From positions 1-25,491 of the forward strand of contig CANPXI010000004.1 in the NCBI GenBank assembly GCA_947585885.1: a stretch of DNA of 25,491 nucleotides. Direction: 5' to 3'. The notes below the pieces were generated by a model, which saw only the letters and a program-made list of their open reading frames with translations, was not told the DNA's origin and ran no database searches. The position numbers were made by a program, and so were the translations under genes. Below, piece after piece: positions 7,702 to 16,342 of this stretch (the stretch's first letter is position 1; each line of letters opens with the position of its first letter). Source of the stretch: an uncultured Bacilli bacterium (GTDB taxonomy: Bacteria; Bacillota_I; Bacilli_A; RF39; UBA660).

Positions 7702-7971
7702 TTAGCTAAATAAATCTAAACTTAATTGACTACTTTCTGGTAGTTCATCAAAGCAACCAAGACCTCTCATTTTATCCATTAAGGCTTGAGATACTTTTCC
7801 TCTTATTTGTAAGTCTTCTACACTTACGTATGGTCTATTTTCTCTTTCTTCTACTATTTTTTTGGCGGCTATGTCACCCATTCCATCTAATACTGTAAAT
7901 GGTGGGATTAGGCCAGTTCCGTCTTTATTTATTTTAAACATAGTAGCATCACTTTCTTTGATACTTAAGTT
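7702..7971 (-). pseudogene. polC: Out-of-frame C-terminal piece of PolC
   Basis: This frame encodes the last part of PolC: NLSIKESDATMFKINKDG, then TGLIPPF, a helix-hairpin-helix GMGDIAAKKIVEER, and a terminal QLSLDLF, which is a sliding-clamp (beta) binding motif like the Bacillus PolC terminal QLSLF. It is in the -1 frame relative to the main polC frame and overlaps its end. An ATG at 7941 exists, but no convincing Shine-Dalgarno precedes it (AAAGAAAG is 12 nt away), so independent translation is doubtful. Compared with the remembered B. subtilis sequence, about a dozen residues between the two pieces are missing, suggesting a deletion rather than a one-base error. Confidence 0.85.
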
Positions 7972-10900
7972 AGAGATGAAGATATTGATTCTTCTTTATT
8001 TGTTTTATCAAAACCTTTTGCATTTAAATTTTCTATTGCTGTTTTTACTGCAGCATGTCCTTGTACCATAGCATCTATATCAAAATCACTTTCTCTTATA
8101 CTTAGGTAAACCCTGTAGTAGTTAAGTGGATGATATAATTTAAACCAGGCAACTCTAAAACCGTTTATTACATATGCTGCTGCATGGGCTTTAGGGAACA
8201 TGTATTTTATTTTTTCACATGATTTTATGTACCATTCTGGAACGTTATGTTCTTTTAGTAGTGCTTTGTGTTCTACCCATGTGTCAGGTTCTTTTGCTGT
8301 TTTTCCTTTACGAATAAACTCACTTATTTTAAAAGCTTTACCTTTTTCTATACCACATTTTATTAAGTATAACATTATATCGTCACGACAACCTATTACT
8401 TCATCAAATGAACAAGTTCCATCTAATATTAAGTCTCTTGCATTTCCATTCCATACGTCAGTTCCGTGAGATAGTCCTGATATTTTTATTAAGTCAGCAA
8501 ATTTTGTTGGTTTTACTTCTTCTAGCATTTTTATTACAAAGTTTGTACCAAATTCAGGTACACCTAAAGTTCCTGTTACACAGTTTATTTCTTCTTTAGT
8601 TACGCCTAGTGCTGTTGGGTTATTAAATAGGCTTATTACTCCACGGTCATCTAGTGGTATATCATTTATGTCTACTCCTACATCGTCACTTAAGTATTTT
8701 AGTACTGTTGGGTCATCGTGACCTAGTATATCTAGTTTAAGTACATTTTCTTCTATGTCATGATATTCAAAGTGGCTTGTATACCAGGCAGCTTCTGTGT
8801 TTTCTGCAGGGTACTGATATGGTGTAAAATCAAATACATCTTTATAGTCAGGAATTACTATTATACCTCCAGGGTGTTGACCACTTGTTCTTTTTATTCC
8901 TGTTATACCTTTTGCAAGACGTTCTATTTCTGGTTTTCTCATTGTAATATTTTTGTCTTCAGCGTATACTTTTACAAAACCATATGCTGTTTTTTCTGCG
9001 ATTGTAGATACTGTTCCTGCACGGTAAACGTTGTGTTCACCAAATAATACTTTTGTATAGTCATGGGCTTTTGCTTGATATTCTCCTGAAAAATTAAGGT
9101 CTATATCTGGAGTTTTGTCTGCATTAAAGCCTAGGAATGTTTCAAATGGAATATCTTGCCCTTGTCTTTTCATAAGAGTACCACATTCACATGTACGTTC
9201 TGGCATATCGAAACCGCTTCCATATTTTAAGTTATAAGGGTTACCTTCTTCATCATTAAAGTAGCTTTTTTTACATTTTGGGCATACATAGTGAGGAGGA
9301 AGAGGGTTAACTTCTGTTATTCCACAGAAAGTTGCAACTAAACTTGAACCAACACTACCACGAGAACCTACAATGTAACCATGAGCATTAGAGTCTTCTA
9401 CAAGTCTTTGAGCGATTAAGTATATTACGTCGTATCCTCCATTAATTATACCTGTTAGTTCTTTATCTAGACGTGTTGCGATTATTTCTGGAAGTGGGTC
9501 ACCATAGATTTTTGTGGCATTACCGTATACAGTGTCTTTAACTATTTGAACTGAGTTTTCCATTCTTGGTGGGTTTAGTCCTGGTTTTACTACTTCTACC
9601 TCTTCAAACATATCAGCAACTTTATTTGAGTTTGTTACTACTATTTCATAAGACTTTTCTTCACCTAAGAATTCAAATTCTTTTAGCATTTCATTAGTTG
9701 TCATAAAGTAAGCATTAGGTATTGTTTTAATACTAGGTTTATATAATGGATGGAAGCCGCCACCTGGTTGTTTTTGAGTTATTAATATTTCTCTATAAAT
9801 ATTGTCTTCTGGATCTAGTGTGTGTACGTCACCAGTTGCGACTACCATTTTATTTATTTTATCAGCACATGCGACTATTTTATTTATTATGTTATATATA
9901 TCACTTTTACTTGATACTTCACTACTTTCAACAAGATAGTCCATTATTGATGGAGGGTTTACTTCTATAAAGTCATAGTACTTCATAAGACTACAAAGTT
10001 CTTCATCACTTACTCTTTTTGCTTGTTCAAATATTTCACCATTAACACAACCTGAACCTATTATTAAGCCTTCTCTTAGGCTTGTTAAAAGACTTTTAGG
10101 GGTTCTTGGAGTTTTATAGAAATATTTTGTGTTTGCTTCACTTATTATTTTAAACATATTTTTAAGACCAGTGTTATTTTTTGCATATACTGTTATGTGA
10201 TATGGTCTATTTATTTTATACGCTGACTCAGGGTCCACTAGTTTTTTTAAGTCACTTATTGTTTCAAAGTCACCCATTAGGCTTGTTATCATTTTATGGA
10301 ATACTAAAGCTGTAGCTTCTGCATCATAGTCAGCACGGTGGTGTCCTTCTTCATCAAATTCTATATTATATCTTTTTGTTAGTACACTTAGGTTATGTCT
10401 TTTTGCATCTGGGTTTTGTGCTTTACTTATTTCCATTGTATCTATTACGACATTATCAAACGAACCTAAATCATATTTTTTATATGCGCTTTCTATAAAT
10501 GAGATATCAAATCTAGCATTTTGTGCGACCATTGGAAGGTCTTTTATCCATTCTTTAAAGCTTTTAACAACATCTATTTCATCACGTTTATCTTTTAGCA
10601 TTTCATCAGTTATGTGTGTTAGGTTAGTTATTTCACTTCTAAGAGGAGTGTGTGGGTTTATTAATTCATCAAATCTATCTGTTATTTTTCCGTCTTTTAT
10701 TTTTACTGCACCAATTTCAATCATTTGGTCACCAGCAGTAGCATTAAAACCTGTTGTTTCTGTATCAAATACTACATATTCGCTTTCTAAAAGTGGTAAG
10801 TCACTATCTTTATTTATTATTAATATTTCATCGTCTACTACAAATAGCTCCACTCCAAATAAGACTTGTATGTCACCTTTACTTTTGTATACTTTAGGAA

Positions 10901-11942
10901 AACATTGTATTCCATTTTTATCTGTTATTCCTATAGCACGGTGGCCAAAGTGTTCTACTTTTTTTAATAATTTTTTAGGATCTATAAGTCCATCCATTTG
11001 ACTCATTGTAGTGTGACAATGAAGTTCTACTCTTTTTACTTCTGCATCGTCAGTTCTTTTGTGTGTTTCATGGTTAAATGTTTCGATGTCTCTAATATTA
11101 AGTACTAAATCGTTTGTAAATGTATCGTGTTTTACATATCCTTTTATTTTATACCAAGAGCCTTCTGTTACTCTTTTTGATAAAGTTTTGGCTATTTCTT
11201 TATCTTTAGTAAATATTTTTGCGATTAGAGAGTCAGTATAGTCACTTATTTTATATGTAATTATGTTAAAACCACTAGAAGTTTCTTTTATTTCACTACC
11301 AAAAACAAAGACTTCAACTGTTACGTCTCCCATTTCGGCTATTATGTTTTTCAATTCAGTTTTTTTAGTTTTTATTTCACTACCAAATATTAATGAACTT
11401 TCTTTTTGTGTTGTTTTTATTTCTTCTACTGTTACATCTTTTTGTTTTATTAATTCTTTAGCATCTGCACTTACTTTATCATTTATTTCAGGAGTTATAC
11501 TTATTCCTAAATATCCCATGTTTTTTAAGAATTCTAACATTTTAGGTTTTATACTATTTATTTTATCTAGTTCTGCATTGTTAGCTACTTCTATTTTTAT
11601 AGTTTTGTCTTCTAAAATAATGTCAGTTTCATTTATACTTTTTAACATTGGACACTTTTCTTGATAGTTTTGAAATATATAAAATACATAATCTTTTAGT
11701 AAGTTTAGTGAGTTATGTTTAAATATAAAATAAACTTTTTTTACTTCTTTTATGTTTTTTGATAAATCACATATTAGTTTAAAAACTTCTACTGGAATCA
11801 TATCATTTATTTCAATATATATACTCCAACTTTCTTCTGTAGTGTCTACGACTACATTTTTAACTGTGGCAGTTTTGAAATAATCATAATATTCTTCTAA
11901 AAGATTTATTTTTTTAAAGAATCTCACTAATTTACTGTCCAT
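7965..11942 (-). CDS. polC: DNA polymerase III PolC, C-terminally truncated by a frameshift
   Basis: Replicative polymerase of Firmicutes. Domains in order: N-terminal and OB-fold region (1-300), PHP beginning VELHCHTTMSQMDG (H308, H310), inserted proofreading exonuclease (VFDTETTG, D393/E395; NARFD, D479; HHRADYDAEA, about 535-543), rest of PHP and palm, GSRGSVGSS (859-867), zinc-binding CPKC...CEC (C887, C890, C918, C920), catalytic PDIDLNFSGEYQ (D946, D948), SGQHPGGIIV, and the fingers. All catalytic residues are present. The frame then ends TNKEESISSSLT-stop, about 90 residues short of the normal end, which lies out of frame just downstream. The full family length is about 1440; here it is 1325. 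GGTGA precedes the ATG. If the break is real the enzyme would lack its terminal clamp motif. Confidence 0.95.
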   Translation of the reverse strand: MDSKLVRFFKKINLLEEYYDYFKTATVKNVVVDTTEESWSIYIEINDMIPVEVFKLICDLSKNIKEVKKVYFIFKHNSLNLLKDYVFYIFQNYQEKCPMLKSINETDIILEDKTIKIEVANNAELDKINSIKPKMLEFLKNMGYLGISITPEINDKVSADAKELIKQKDVTVEEIKTTQKESSLIFGSEIKTKKTELKNIIAEMGDVTVEVFVFGSEIKETSSGFNIITYKISDYTDSLIAKIFTKDKEIAKTLSKRVTEGSWYKIKGYVKHDTFTNDLVLNIRDIETFNHETHKRTDDAEVKRVELHCHTTMSQMDGLIDPKKLLKKVEHFGHRAIGITDKNGIQCFPKVYKSKGDIQVLFGVELFVVDDEILIINKDSDLPLLESEYVVFDTETTGFNATAGDQMIEIGAVKIKDGKITDRFDELINPHTPLRSEITNLTHITDEMLKDKRDEIDVVKSFKEWIKDLPMVAQNARFDISFIESAYKKYDLGSFDNVVIDTMEISKAQNPDAKRHNLSVLTKRYNIEFDEEGHHRADYDAEATALVFHKMITSLMGDFETISDLKKLVDPESAYKINRPYHITVYAKNNTGLKNMFKIISEANTKYFYKTPRTPKSLLTSLREGLIIGSGCVNGEIFEQAKRVSDEELCSLMKYYDFIEVNPPSIMDYLVESSEVSSKSDIYNIINKIVACADKINKMVVATGDVHTLDPEDNIYREILITQKQPGGGFHPLYKPSIKTIPNAYFMTTNEMLKEFEFLGEEKSYEIVVTNSNKVADMFEEVEVVKPGLNPPRMENSVQIVKDTVYGNATKIYGDPLPEIIATRLDKELTGIINGGYDVIYLIAQRLVEDSNAHGYIVGSRGSVGSSLVATFCGITEVNPLPPHYVCPKCKKSYFNDEEGNPYNLKYGSGFDMPERTCECGTLMKRQGQDIPFETFLGFNADKTPDIDLNFSGEYQAKAHDYTKVLFGEHNVYRAGTVSTIAEKTAYGFVKVYAEDKNITMRKPEIERLAKGITGIKRTSGQHPGGIIVIPDYKDVFDFTPYQYPAENTEAAWYTSHFEYHDIEENVLKLDILGHDDPTVLKYLSDDVGVDINDIPLDDRGVISLFNNPTALGVTKEEINCVTGTLGVPEFGTNFVIKMLEEVKPTKFADLIKISGLSHGTDVWNGNARDLILDGTCSFDEVIGCRDDIMLYLIKCGIEKGKAFKISEFIRKGKTAKEPDTWVEHKALLKEHNVPEWYIKSCEKIKYMFPKAHAAAYVINGFRVAWFKLYHPLNYYRVYLSIRESDFDIDAMVQGHAAVKTAIENLNAKGFDKTNKEESISSSLT

Positions 11943-11959
11943 TTTACTTCACCAGTTTC

Positions 11960-11965
11960 ATTATA
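11960..11965 (-). promoter_or_regulatory. -10 box ahead of polC
   Basis: Minus strand TATAAT exactly 17 nt before the polC ATG; the GGTGA Shine-Dalgarno would be at the 5' end of the leader. No good -35 is seen (a T-rich run at the expected place). Confidence 0.45.
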
Positions 11966-12085
11966 TCTTAAAGAATAGTAACAAAAAAGACTTGACTTTT
12001 ATATTTTTTATATAATTCAAAAATGTTTAAGAAAAAGATTATAAAAATAAAAATATTAAAATACTTAATTATAAAATTTTGTATT

Positions 12086-12108
12086 AAAAAAAAGTCCTTT
12101 CTAGGACT
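12086..12108 (-). terminator. Intrinsic terminator of the thymidylate-synthase operon
   Basis: Minus strand AGTCCT-AGAA-AGGACT followed by seven more T's. The stop codon of the upstream fusion gene lies at the foot of the stem. Confidence 0.88.
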
Positions 12109-13537
12109 AATTTAATTTTAATTCTTTTTTTAGTTCTTTATGACCACCTATACTAAATTTTACTTTTTCCTCTTCTTTTGGTTTTATTAAGTGAACGTGT
12201 AAACGTTTTAGAGTTGCACCTGAATATGAAGGGTCACCAAATCTCATATTTATGGCACCTCCAGGAATATTATATTCTTTTGATAGTTCTATACATATTT
12301 CTTTTAGTTCTTCCCACATTTCAGGAGTTATACTATTTAAATCATATATTCCATACTTTGATATTATTAAAAATTGTAGTTCTGCTCCAGAGTATGGAAA
12401 TCTATTTTTTGATATATACCAATATTTTTTTGTTTCTATTATTTCTTGTTCTATGTAATCTATAGATAATGGGTCTTTTCCTTCATTTTCTAAACGCATC
12501 ATTATGTCTAATTGTTCTTGAGTACGTGCATTAGGTGGGTATATATATTTATATGAAGACATATCACGAGACTCTTCTATAACAGAAGTTTTTGTTTTTA
12601 TTAGTTTTTCTACTTTTATGTTATGTTTTTTTGCAAGTTCATGAGAACGTTTACTCCAGTTTTTATTTTCATGATCTTCTAAATAATATATTTCTTTTAC
12701 ACCTTTATCTATTAATACTTTCATGCATTTATCACAAGGAAATAATGTTGTATAAAAAGGTACATCTAGTTTTTTAACTTCTCCTAATTTTTTTAACAAA
12801 TTCATTTCTGCATGTTCAGTTAATGCATAGTATAATTCAGTTCTATTTTCTATATCGTATTTTGACAAGTTTAAGTCTACTTTATTTGACCCATAGTGCC
12901 ATTCAGAATTATAGTACACGCATGCACATACCGGACAAATCTTATCAGTAGATTCTTTTAGATGCTCGATTAAACCTGGGATTGGTTCTGGCATATCACT
13001 ATTATAAGAAATTCTTTGTTTTAGTTCTTCAACTGCTTTTTCTATTTCTTCATTTATCTTTTTTACTTGTTCTCCTTTAGAAGATAATATTATTTTTCTA
13101 ATCTTATCAGATGTAGAACTTTCTGATTGTCTTTTAAGTATTGCAATTCTTTTACAATATTCTTTTAATTTTTCTAAATCTTCTTCGTTATAGTTTTCTT
13201 TTATTACTATTAATACATCTGGTTTTACATTTTTTATTAAATTCCATTTTGGTTCGTCTACTTCTTTTATTACAACTTCATTTGCAATATTAGGTAATAG
13301 TTTAATAAATTCATATCTTTCTTTTTCAGGTATTATTGGTCTACTAGGTCCTTTTCTTTTTCTTATTTTTTCATCACTATCCATAGCGACTATTAGATAG
13401 TCACATTCTTCTTTTGCTTTTAATAAGTAACGAAGATGTCCTAGATGAAATAAATCCCATGAACCTTGTACTAAGCCTATACGTTTTCCATTTTTTTTAG
13501 CTTCTTCTACTCTAGTGATTAAATCTTTGTCTATCAT
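12107..13537 (-). CDS. Three-domain fusion: nucleotidyltransferase, CMP/dCMP-type deaminase, HIT
   Basis: Residues 1-150 are an alpha/beta nucleotidyltransferase of the RfaE/TagD type: GLVQGSWDLFHLGHLRYL (H31, H34), a K.RKGP...PEKERYE substrate loop, and STSDKI (141-146). A charged helix (150-195) links to a zinc deaminase (about 196-315): CPVCAC, then TEHAEMNLL (H242, E244) and FPCDKCMKVL (C268, C271). Residues about 325-476 are a HIT domain: KNRFPYSG, then ATLKRLHVHLIKP, where the first His of the HxHxHxx triad is Arg (R445) but the catalytic and last His (H447, H449) remain. The start overlaps the preceding thymidylate-synthase stop by one base (TAATG). The deaminase could make dUMP for that partner; the NMP-handling end domains suggest an activated-nucleotide intermediate. 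The exact reaction is unknown. Confidence 0.85.
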   Translation of the reverse strand: MIDKDLITRVEEAKKNGKRIGLVQGSWDLFHLGHLRYLLKAKEECDYLIVAMDSDEKIRKRKGPSRPIIPEKERYEFIKLLPNIANEVVIKEVDEPKWNLIKNVKPDVLIVIKENYNEEDLEKLKEYCKRIAILKRQSESSTSDKIRKIILSSKGEQVKKINEEIEKAVEELKQRISYNSDMPEPIPGLIEHLKESTDKICPVCACVYYNSEWHYGSNKVDLNLSKYDIENRTELYYALTEHAEMNLLKKLGEVKKLDVPFYTTLFPCDKCMKVLIDKGVKEIYYLEDHENKNWSKRSHELAKKHNIKVEKLIKTKTSVIEESRDMSSYKYIYPPNARTQEQLDIMMRLENEGKDPLSIDYIEQEIIETKKYWYISKNRFPYSGAELQFLIISKYGIYDLNSITPEMWEELKEICIELSKEYNIPGGAINMRFGDPSYSGATLKRLHVHLIKPKEEEKVKFSIGGHKELKKELKLN

Positions 13538-14451
13538 TATATACCTACTGGAATGCCTGTTATTTTTTCACCAGGATGGTAATCACTTAGTTCAAAATCA
13601 CTACCCCTGTAATCTTTTATATTTTCATGTTTGTTAATTAATTTTAAAGTAGGAAAAGCTTCTGTTTTTCTATCTAATATTTCTTCTACCCATGGTAATT
13701 GATCACTATATAAGTGAGCATCAGATATCATATGAATAAATTCATATGGTTCTAAATCTAGTACTGTAGACATTGCAAGTAATAATGCTGAATATTGAGC
13801 CCAGTTAGAGACACAACCTACTAAAACATCACAGCTTCTTTGGAACATTGTCATACTTAGTTTACCATTTAATATACGAAAATGTATCCATCCATGACAA
13901 GGACATACTACTACTTTTTGAGTATGATCTGTGTTTCTTATTGTGTATTCTGGAATCCAAGGAGATATGAAATGTGTTTTTAACTCTGGACGTTCTTTTA
14001 TTTGTTTTATTATTTCATCAAATTGATTAAATGTGCCTCCATCTTTTGTTGGAAAGTTAGCAAATGCTGCTCCATATGAACCAGGACCTAAATCTCCTTT
14101 TTCTAGTCCTCTTTTAGCACATTTTTCTGCAGTTACCCAACTTTTCCACCATTTACAACCGAATTTTTCTAATTCTTCTTGTGTTCTTGCTCCATTTATG
14201 AATGCAAATAATTCGCCTATTGCTGCTTTATAAAAACCAGAAATGTCTCTTTCTGTTATAATAGGTGCTCCATTTTTTAAAATATTAAATCTCATTATAG
14301 CGCCCATTAAATCAATGGTATCTACACTATTACCATTTTTATCTACCATGGGACTTTCTGTTCTTTCACCTTTTTCTAGTATTTCTCTTATTAAATTTTT
14401 GTATTGACCATCTGGAGTACGTTCTATAAATGGTCTATAATTAAAATCCAT
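13537..14451 (-). CDS. Divergent thymidylate synthase family protein
   Basis: 304 residues, ThyA fold throughout: GELFAFINGA, LGPGSYGAAF, catalytic CPCHGWIHF (C185), MFQRSCDV (R205), SNWAQYS (N216, matching the dUMP-reading Asn), DAHLYSD (H246, Y248), and C-terminal GIPVGI close to the usual PVAI. Odd points: the phosphate-binding RR pair from the partner subunit (RRIIVSAW in E. coli) reads KTHFISPW, the QWR after the LGP..YG motif is changed, and there is an insertion before the LMGAIMRF strand. ThyA methylates dUMP with methylene-tetrahydrofolate; this may be a true but divergent ThyA or an enzyme for another pyrimidine. N216 argues against a dCMP hydroxymethylase. Strong AAGGAGG precedes the ATG; it is first in the operon with the deaminase fusion. 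Confidence 0.85.
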   Translation of the reverse strand: MDFNYRPFIERTPDGQYKNLIREILEKGERTESPMVDKNGNSVDTIDLMGAIMRFNILKNGAPIITERDISGFYKAAIGELFAFINGARTQEELEKFGCKWWKSWVTAEKCAKRGLEKGDLGPGSYGAAFANFPTKDGGTFNQFDEIIKQIKERPELKTHFISPWIPEYTIRNTDHTQKVVVCPCHGWIHFRILNGKLSMTMFQRSCDVLVGCVSNWAQYSALLLAMSTVLDLEPYEFIHMISDAHLYSDQLPWVEEILDRKTEAFPTLKLINKHENIKDYRGSDFELSDYHPGEKITGIPVGI

Positions 14452-14535
14452 AATATAACCTCCTTAATAATTAGCCAACACTTTTTATTCTTCATTACAC
14501 TTTTAGTTTATCATTATAATAATTAAAAATCAATT

Positions 14536-15162
14536 TTAAAGTATATTTTTTAAATCACTTATTTTATTTATTGAATTATTTTCTTTTTCATCTGTTATTT
14601 TTAATACATTAAATCCTAAAGACGCAGGCGCATCTATATCTAAATAATCGTTATCGCCTATTATTAAGCATTCACTTGGACTATACAAATTAGCTGCACT
14701 TAAGTATGCTTCTTTATTTGGCTTTGTAATTTTTTCTCCGTAGTATTCCATAAAGTAATTGTTTATTTTCATTTTTTTTAATCTATCTCTTTGTACTCTT
14801 TCAAAAAAGTTAGAAAGTAGTACTAATTCATATTTATTACTTAAGTATTCTAAAGTACTTTTTATTTCTTCATTATCAGTAGGTACAACTTCTTTAAGAT
14901 TTTTAAAATAAATACTCATAAAACTATTATTTAATTTAACTTTTAGTTTATTACTTATATGACTTTTAAAGTCTTCTATATTATAACTACTATAATATTT
15001 TTCATAATTATCAATTGCTTTTTCAAATTCTTCTACACTTTTTTTAATATTACATTCTTCTAGTGTTTTTTTCATTGAATCATAAAAAGAAACACCACGT
15101 ATTAAAGTGTTATCTATATCAAATATTATTCTTTTTATATTTTTGTTTTTTAAATCTTTCAT
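14536..15162 (-). CDS. HAD superfamily hydrolase (subfamily I)
   Basis: All four HAD motifs are visible: FDIDNTLI (nucleophile D15, acid D17), LVLLSNF (motif II Ser), the Lys of TKPN (motif III) and IIGDNDYLDI (motif IV). A helical cap lies between motifs I and II (about 25-95). 208 residues is normal for a phosphoglycolate-phosphatase-like or nucleotidase member. Substrate cannot be told from sequence. Proximity to the nucleotide operon may suggest a nucleoside monophosphate phosphatase, but it has its own TATAAT upstream and is separated by 84 nt. GAGG precedes the ATG. Confidence 0.88.
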   Translation of the reverse strand: MKDLKNKNIKRIIFDIDNTLIRGVSFYDSMKKTLEECNIKKSVEEFEKAIDNYEKYYSSYNIEDFKSHISNKLKVKLNNSFMSIYFKNLKEVVPTDNEEIKSTLEYLSNKYELVLLSNFFERVQRDRLKKMKINNYFMEYYGEKITKPNKEAYLSAANLYSPSECLIIGDNDYLDIDAPASLGFNVLKITDEKENNSINKISDLKNIL

Positions 15163-15250
15163 AAGCTATTAACCTCTTCTAATAGTATTATAGTACTTTT
15201 TTTGTTATAATTAAATTATATTTTTTATTTATATAAAAGTGAGGTGTGTT

Positions 15251-16279
15251 ATGAAAGTAAGTATTATTGTTCCTGTTTTTAATTCAGAAAAATATATAAG
15301 AGATACACTTGATTCATTAGTTAATCAAACAATAAGCGACTATGAAATTGTTATTGTAGATGACGCATCAAATGATGGAAGCTACGAAATTATTAGAGAA
15401 TATCAAAGTAAGTACCCTAGTAAGATAAAGGTTATTAGAAATGAAAAAAATCTTGGTCAAAGTGTTAGTAGGAATAAAGGAATTTTAGTTTCAAGTGGAG
15501 AGTATATTGGTTTTTTAGATAGTGATGATTTTGTAAATTATGATATGTATAAAACTATGTATGAAGGAGCACTAGAAAATAATAAGCCTGAAGTTATAGT
15601 AACTGGGTTATATTTTGTAAAAGATAATAGTTATTTAAAAAATAATTTTAAAGATATGAGAAGACAAAAAGGAGTATTACATAATGTGTTAAAGGAACCA
15701 GAGTTTGTTTTATCACAGTCACCTTCTGTTTGTAATAAGTTATTTAGAAAAGATACTATAAAAGACTTGTTTTTAGAAGGAAAAATGTGGGAAGATGTTG
15801 CTTTTAGTTTTTCAAAAATGTTTAATGCTAACAATATTTTATATTTTAATAACCCTGACTATTTTTATAGAAGAAGAATTGATGACGGGGTTTCTTCTTT
15901 AGGATATAAAGTTAACACACATTTACTAGATATTTTTGATGTAGCTGATAGCATAAAAATTGAGACTAGTAAAACTAATAGATATGAAATTCTTAAAAAT
16001 TATATTAATTATTTACAAATTTATACTTGTTTGCAAAGAGTTAGTGAAGTAATGGAATGGAATATTTCTACAAAAGATAAAGATTATTTATGTAATTTAA
16101 TGAGTAATTTAATTATCAAGAAATATGGAGACTGGAGGAAGTTACCACATGAAGATTTGTCATATAGAATGGGAGTAATAGAACTTGAAAAACTTATTAA
16201 TTTAACTAGTATTAATAGTCAAGATATTGAAAATATTGAAAGTGATATTATAAGTACTTTATCTGATTTAAAAAAATAA
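15251..16279 (+). CDS. Family 2 glycosyltransferase
   Basis: GT-A fold family 2: SIIVPVFNSEKYI at the N-terminus, IVIVDDASNDGS (residues 33-44), NLGQSVSRNKG, and the metal/sugar-nucleotide motif FLDSDD (88-93). The C-terminal 130 residues are helical with no clear membrane segment, so it probably acts at the cytoplasmic face on a cell-surface polysaccharide or glycolipid. The ATG at 15251 is preferred over the GTG at 15239 because GAGGTG lies just upstream and the family begins at this strand. Standing alone, divergent from the HAD gene, it gives no hint of the acceptor. Confidence 0.9.
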   Translation: MKVSIIVPVFNSEKYIRDTLDSLVNQTISDYEIVIVDDASNDGSYEIIREYQSKYPSKIKVIRNEKNLGQSVSRNKGILVSSGEYIGFLDSDDFVNYDMYKTMYEGALENNKPEVIVTGLYFVKDNSYLKNNFKDMRRQKGVLHNVLKEPEFVLSQSPSVCNKLFRKDTIKDLFLEGKMWEDVAFSFSKMFNANNILYFNNPDYFYRRRIDDGVSSLGYKVNTHLLDIFDVADSIKIETSKTNRYEILKNYINYLQIYTCLQRVSEVMEWNISTKDKDYLCNLMSNLIIKKYGDWRKLPHEDLSYRMGVIELEKLINLTSINSQDIENIESDIISTLSDLKK

Positions 16280-16293
16280 TTAATTTATATATT

Positions 16294-16326
16294 AAAATAG
16301 ACTGGAATTTTTACCAGCCTATTTTT
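16294..16326. terminator. Bidirectional terminator
   Basis: AAAATAG-a-CTGG / CCAG-c-CTATTTT with an 8-nt AATTTTTA loop, one A/C mismatch. The stem ends in T's on both strands, and it sits between the convergent glycosyltransferase and membrane-protein genes. Confidence 0.75.
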
Positions 16327-16342
16327 AGTTTTTTCTAAAACT

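Noticed and set aside
7965..7995. Programmed -1 ribosomal frameshift to join the two polC pieces
   Set aside because: The overlap of the two frames is open only from 7995 and contains no X-XXY-YYZ heptamer, and family residues seem to be missing at the join.
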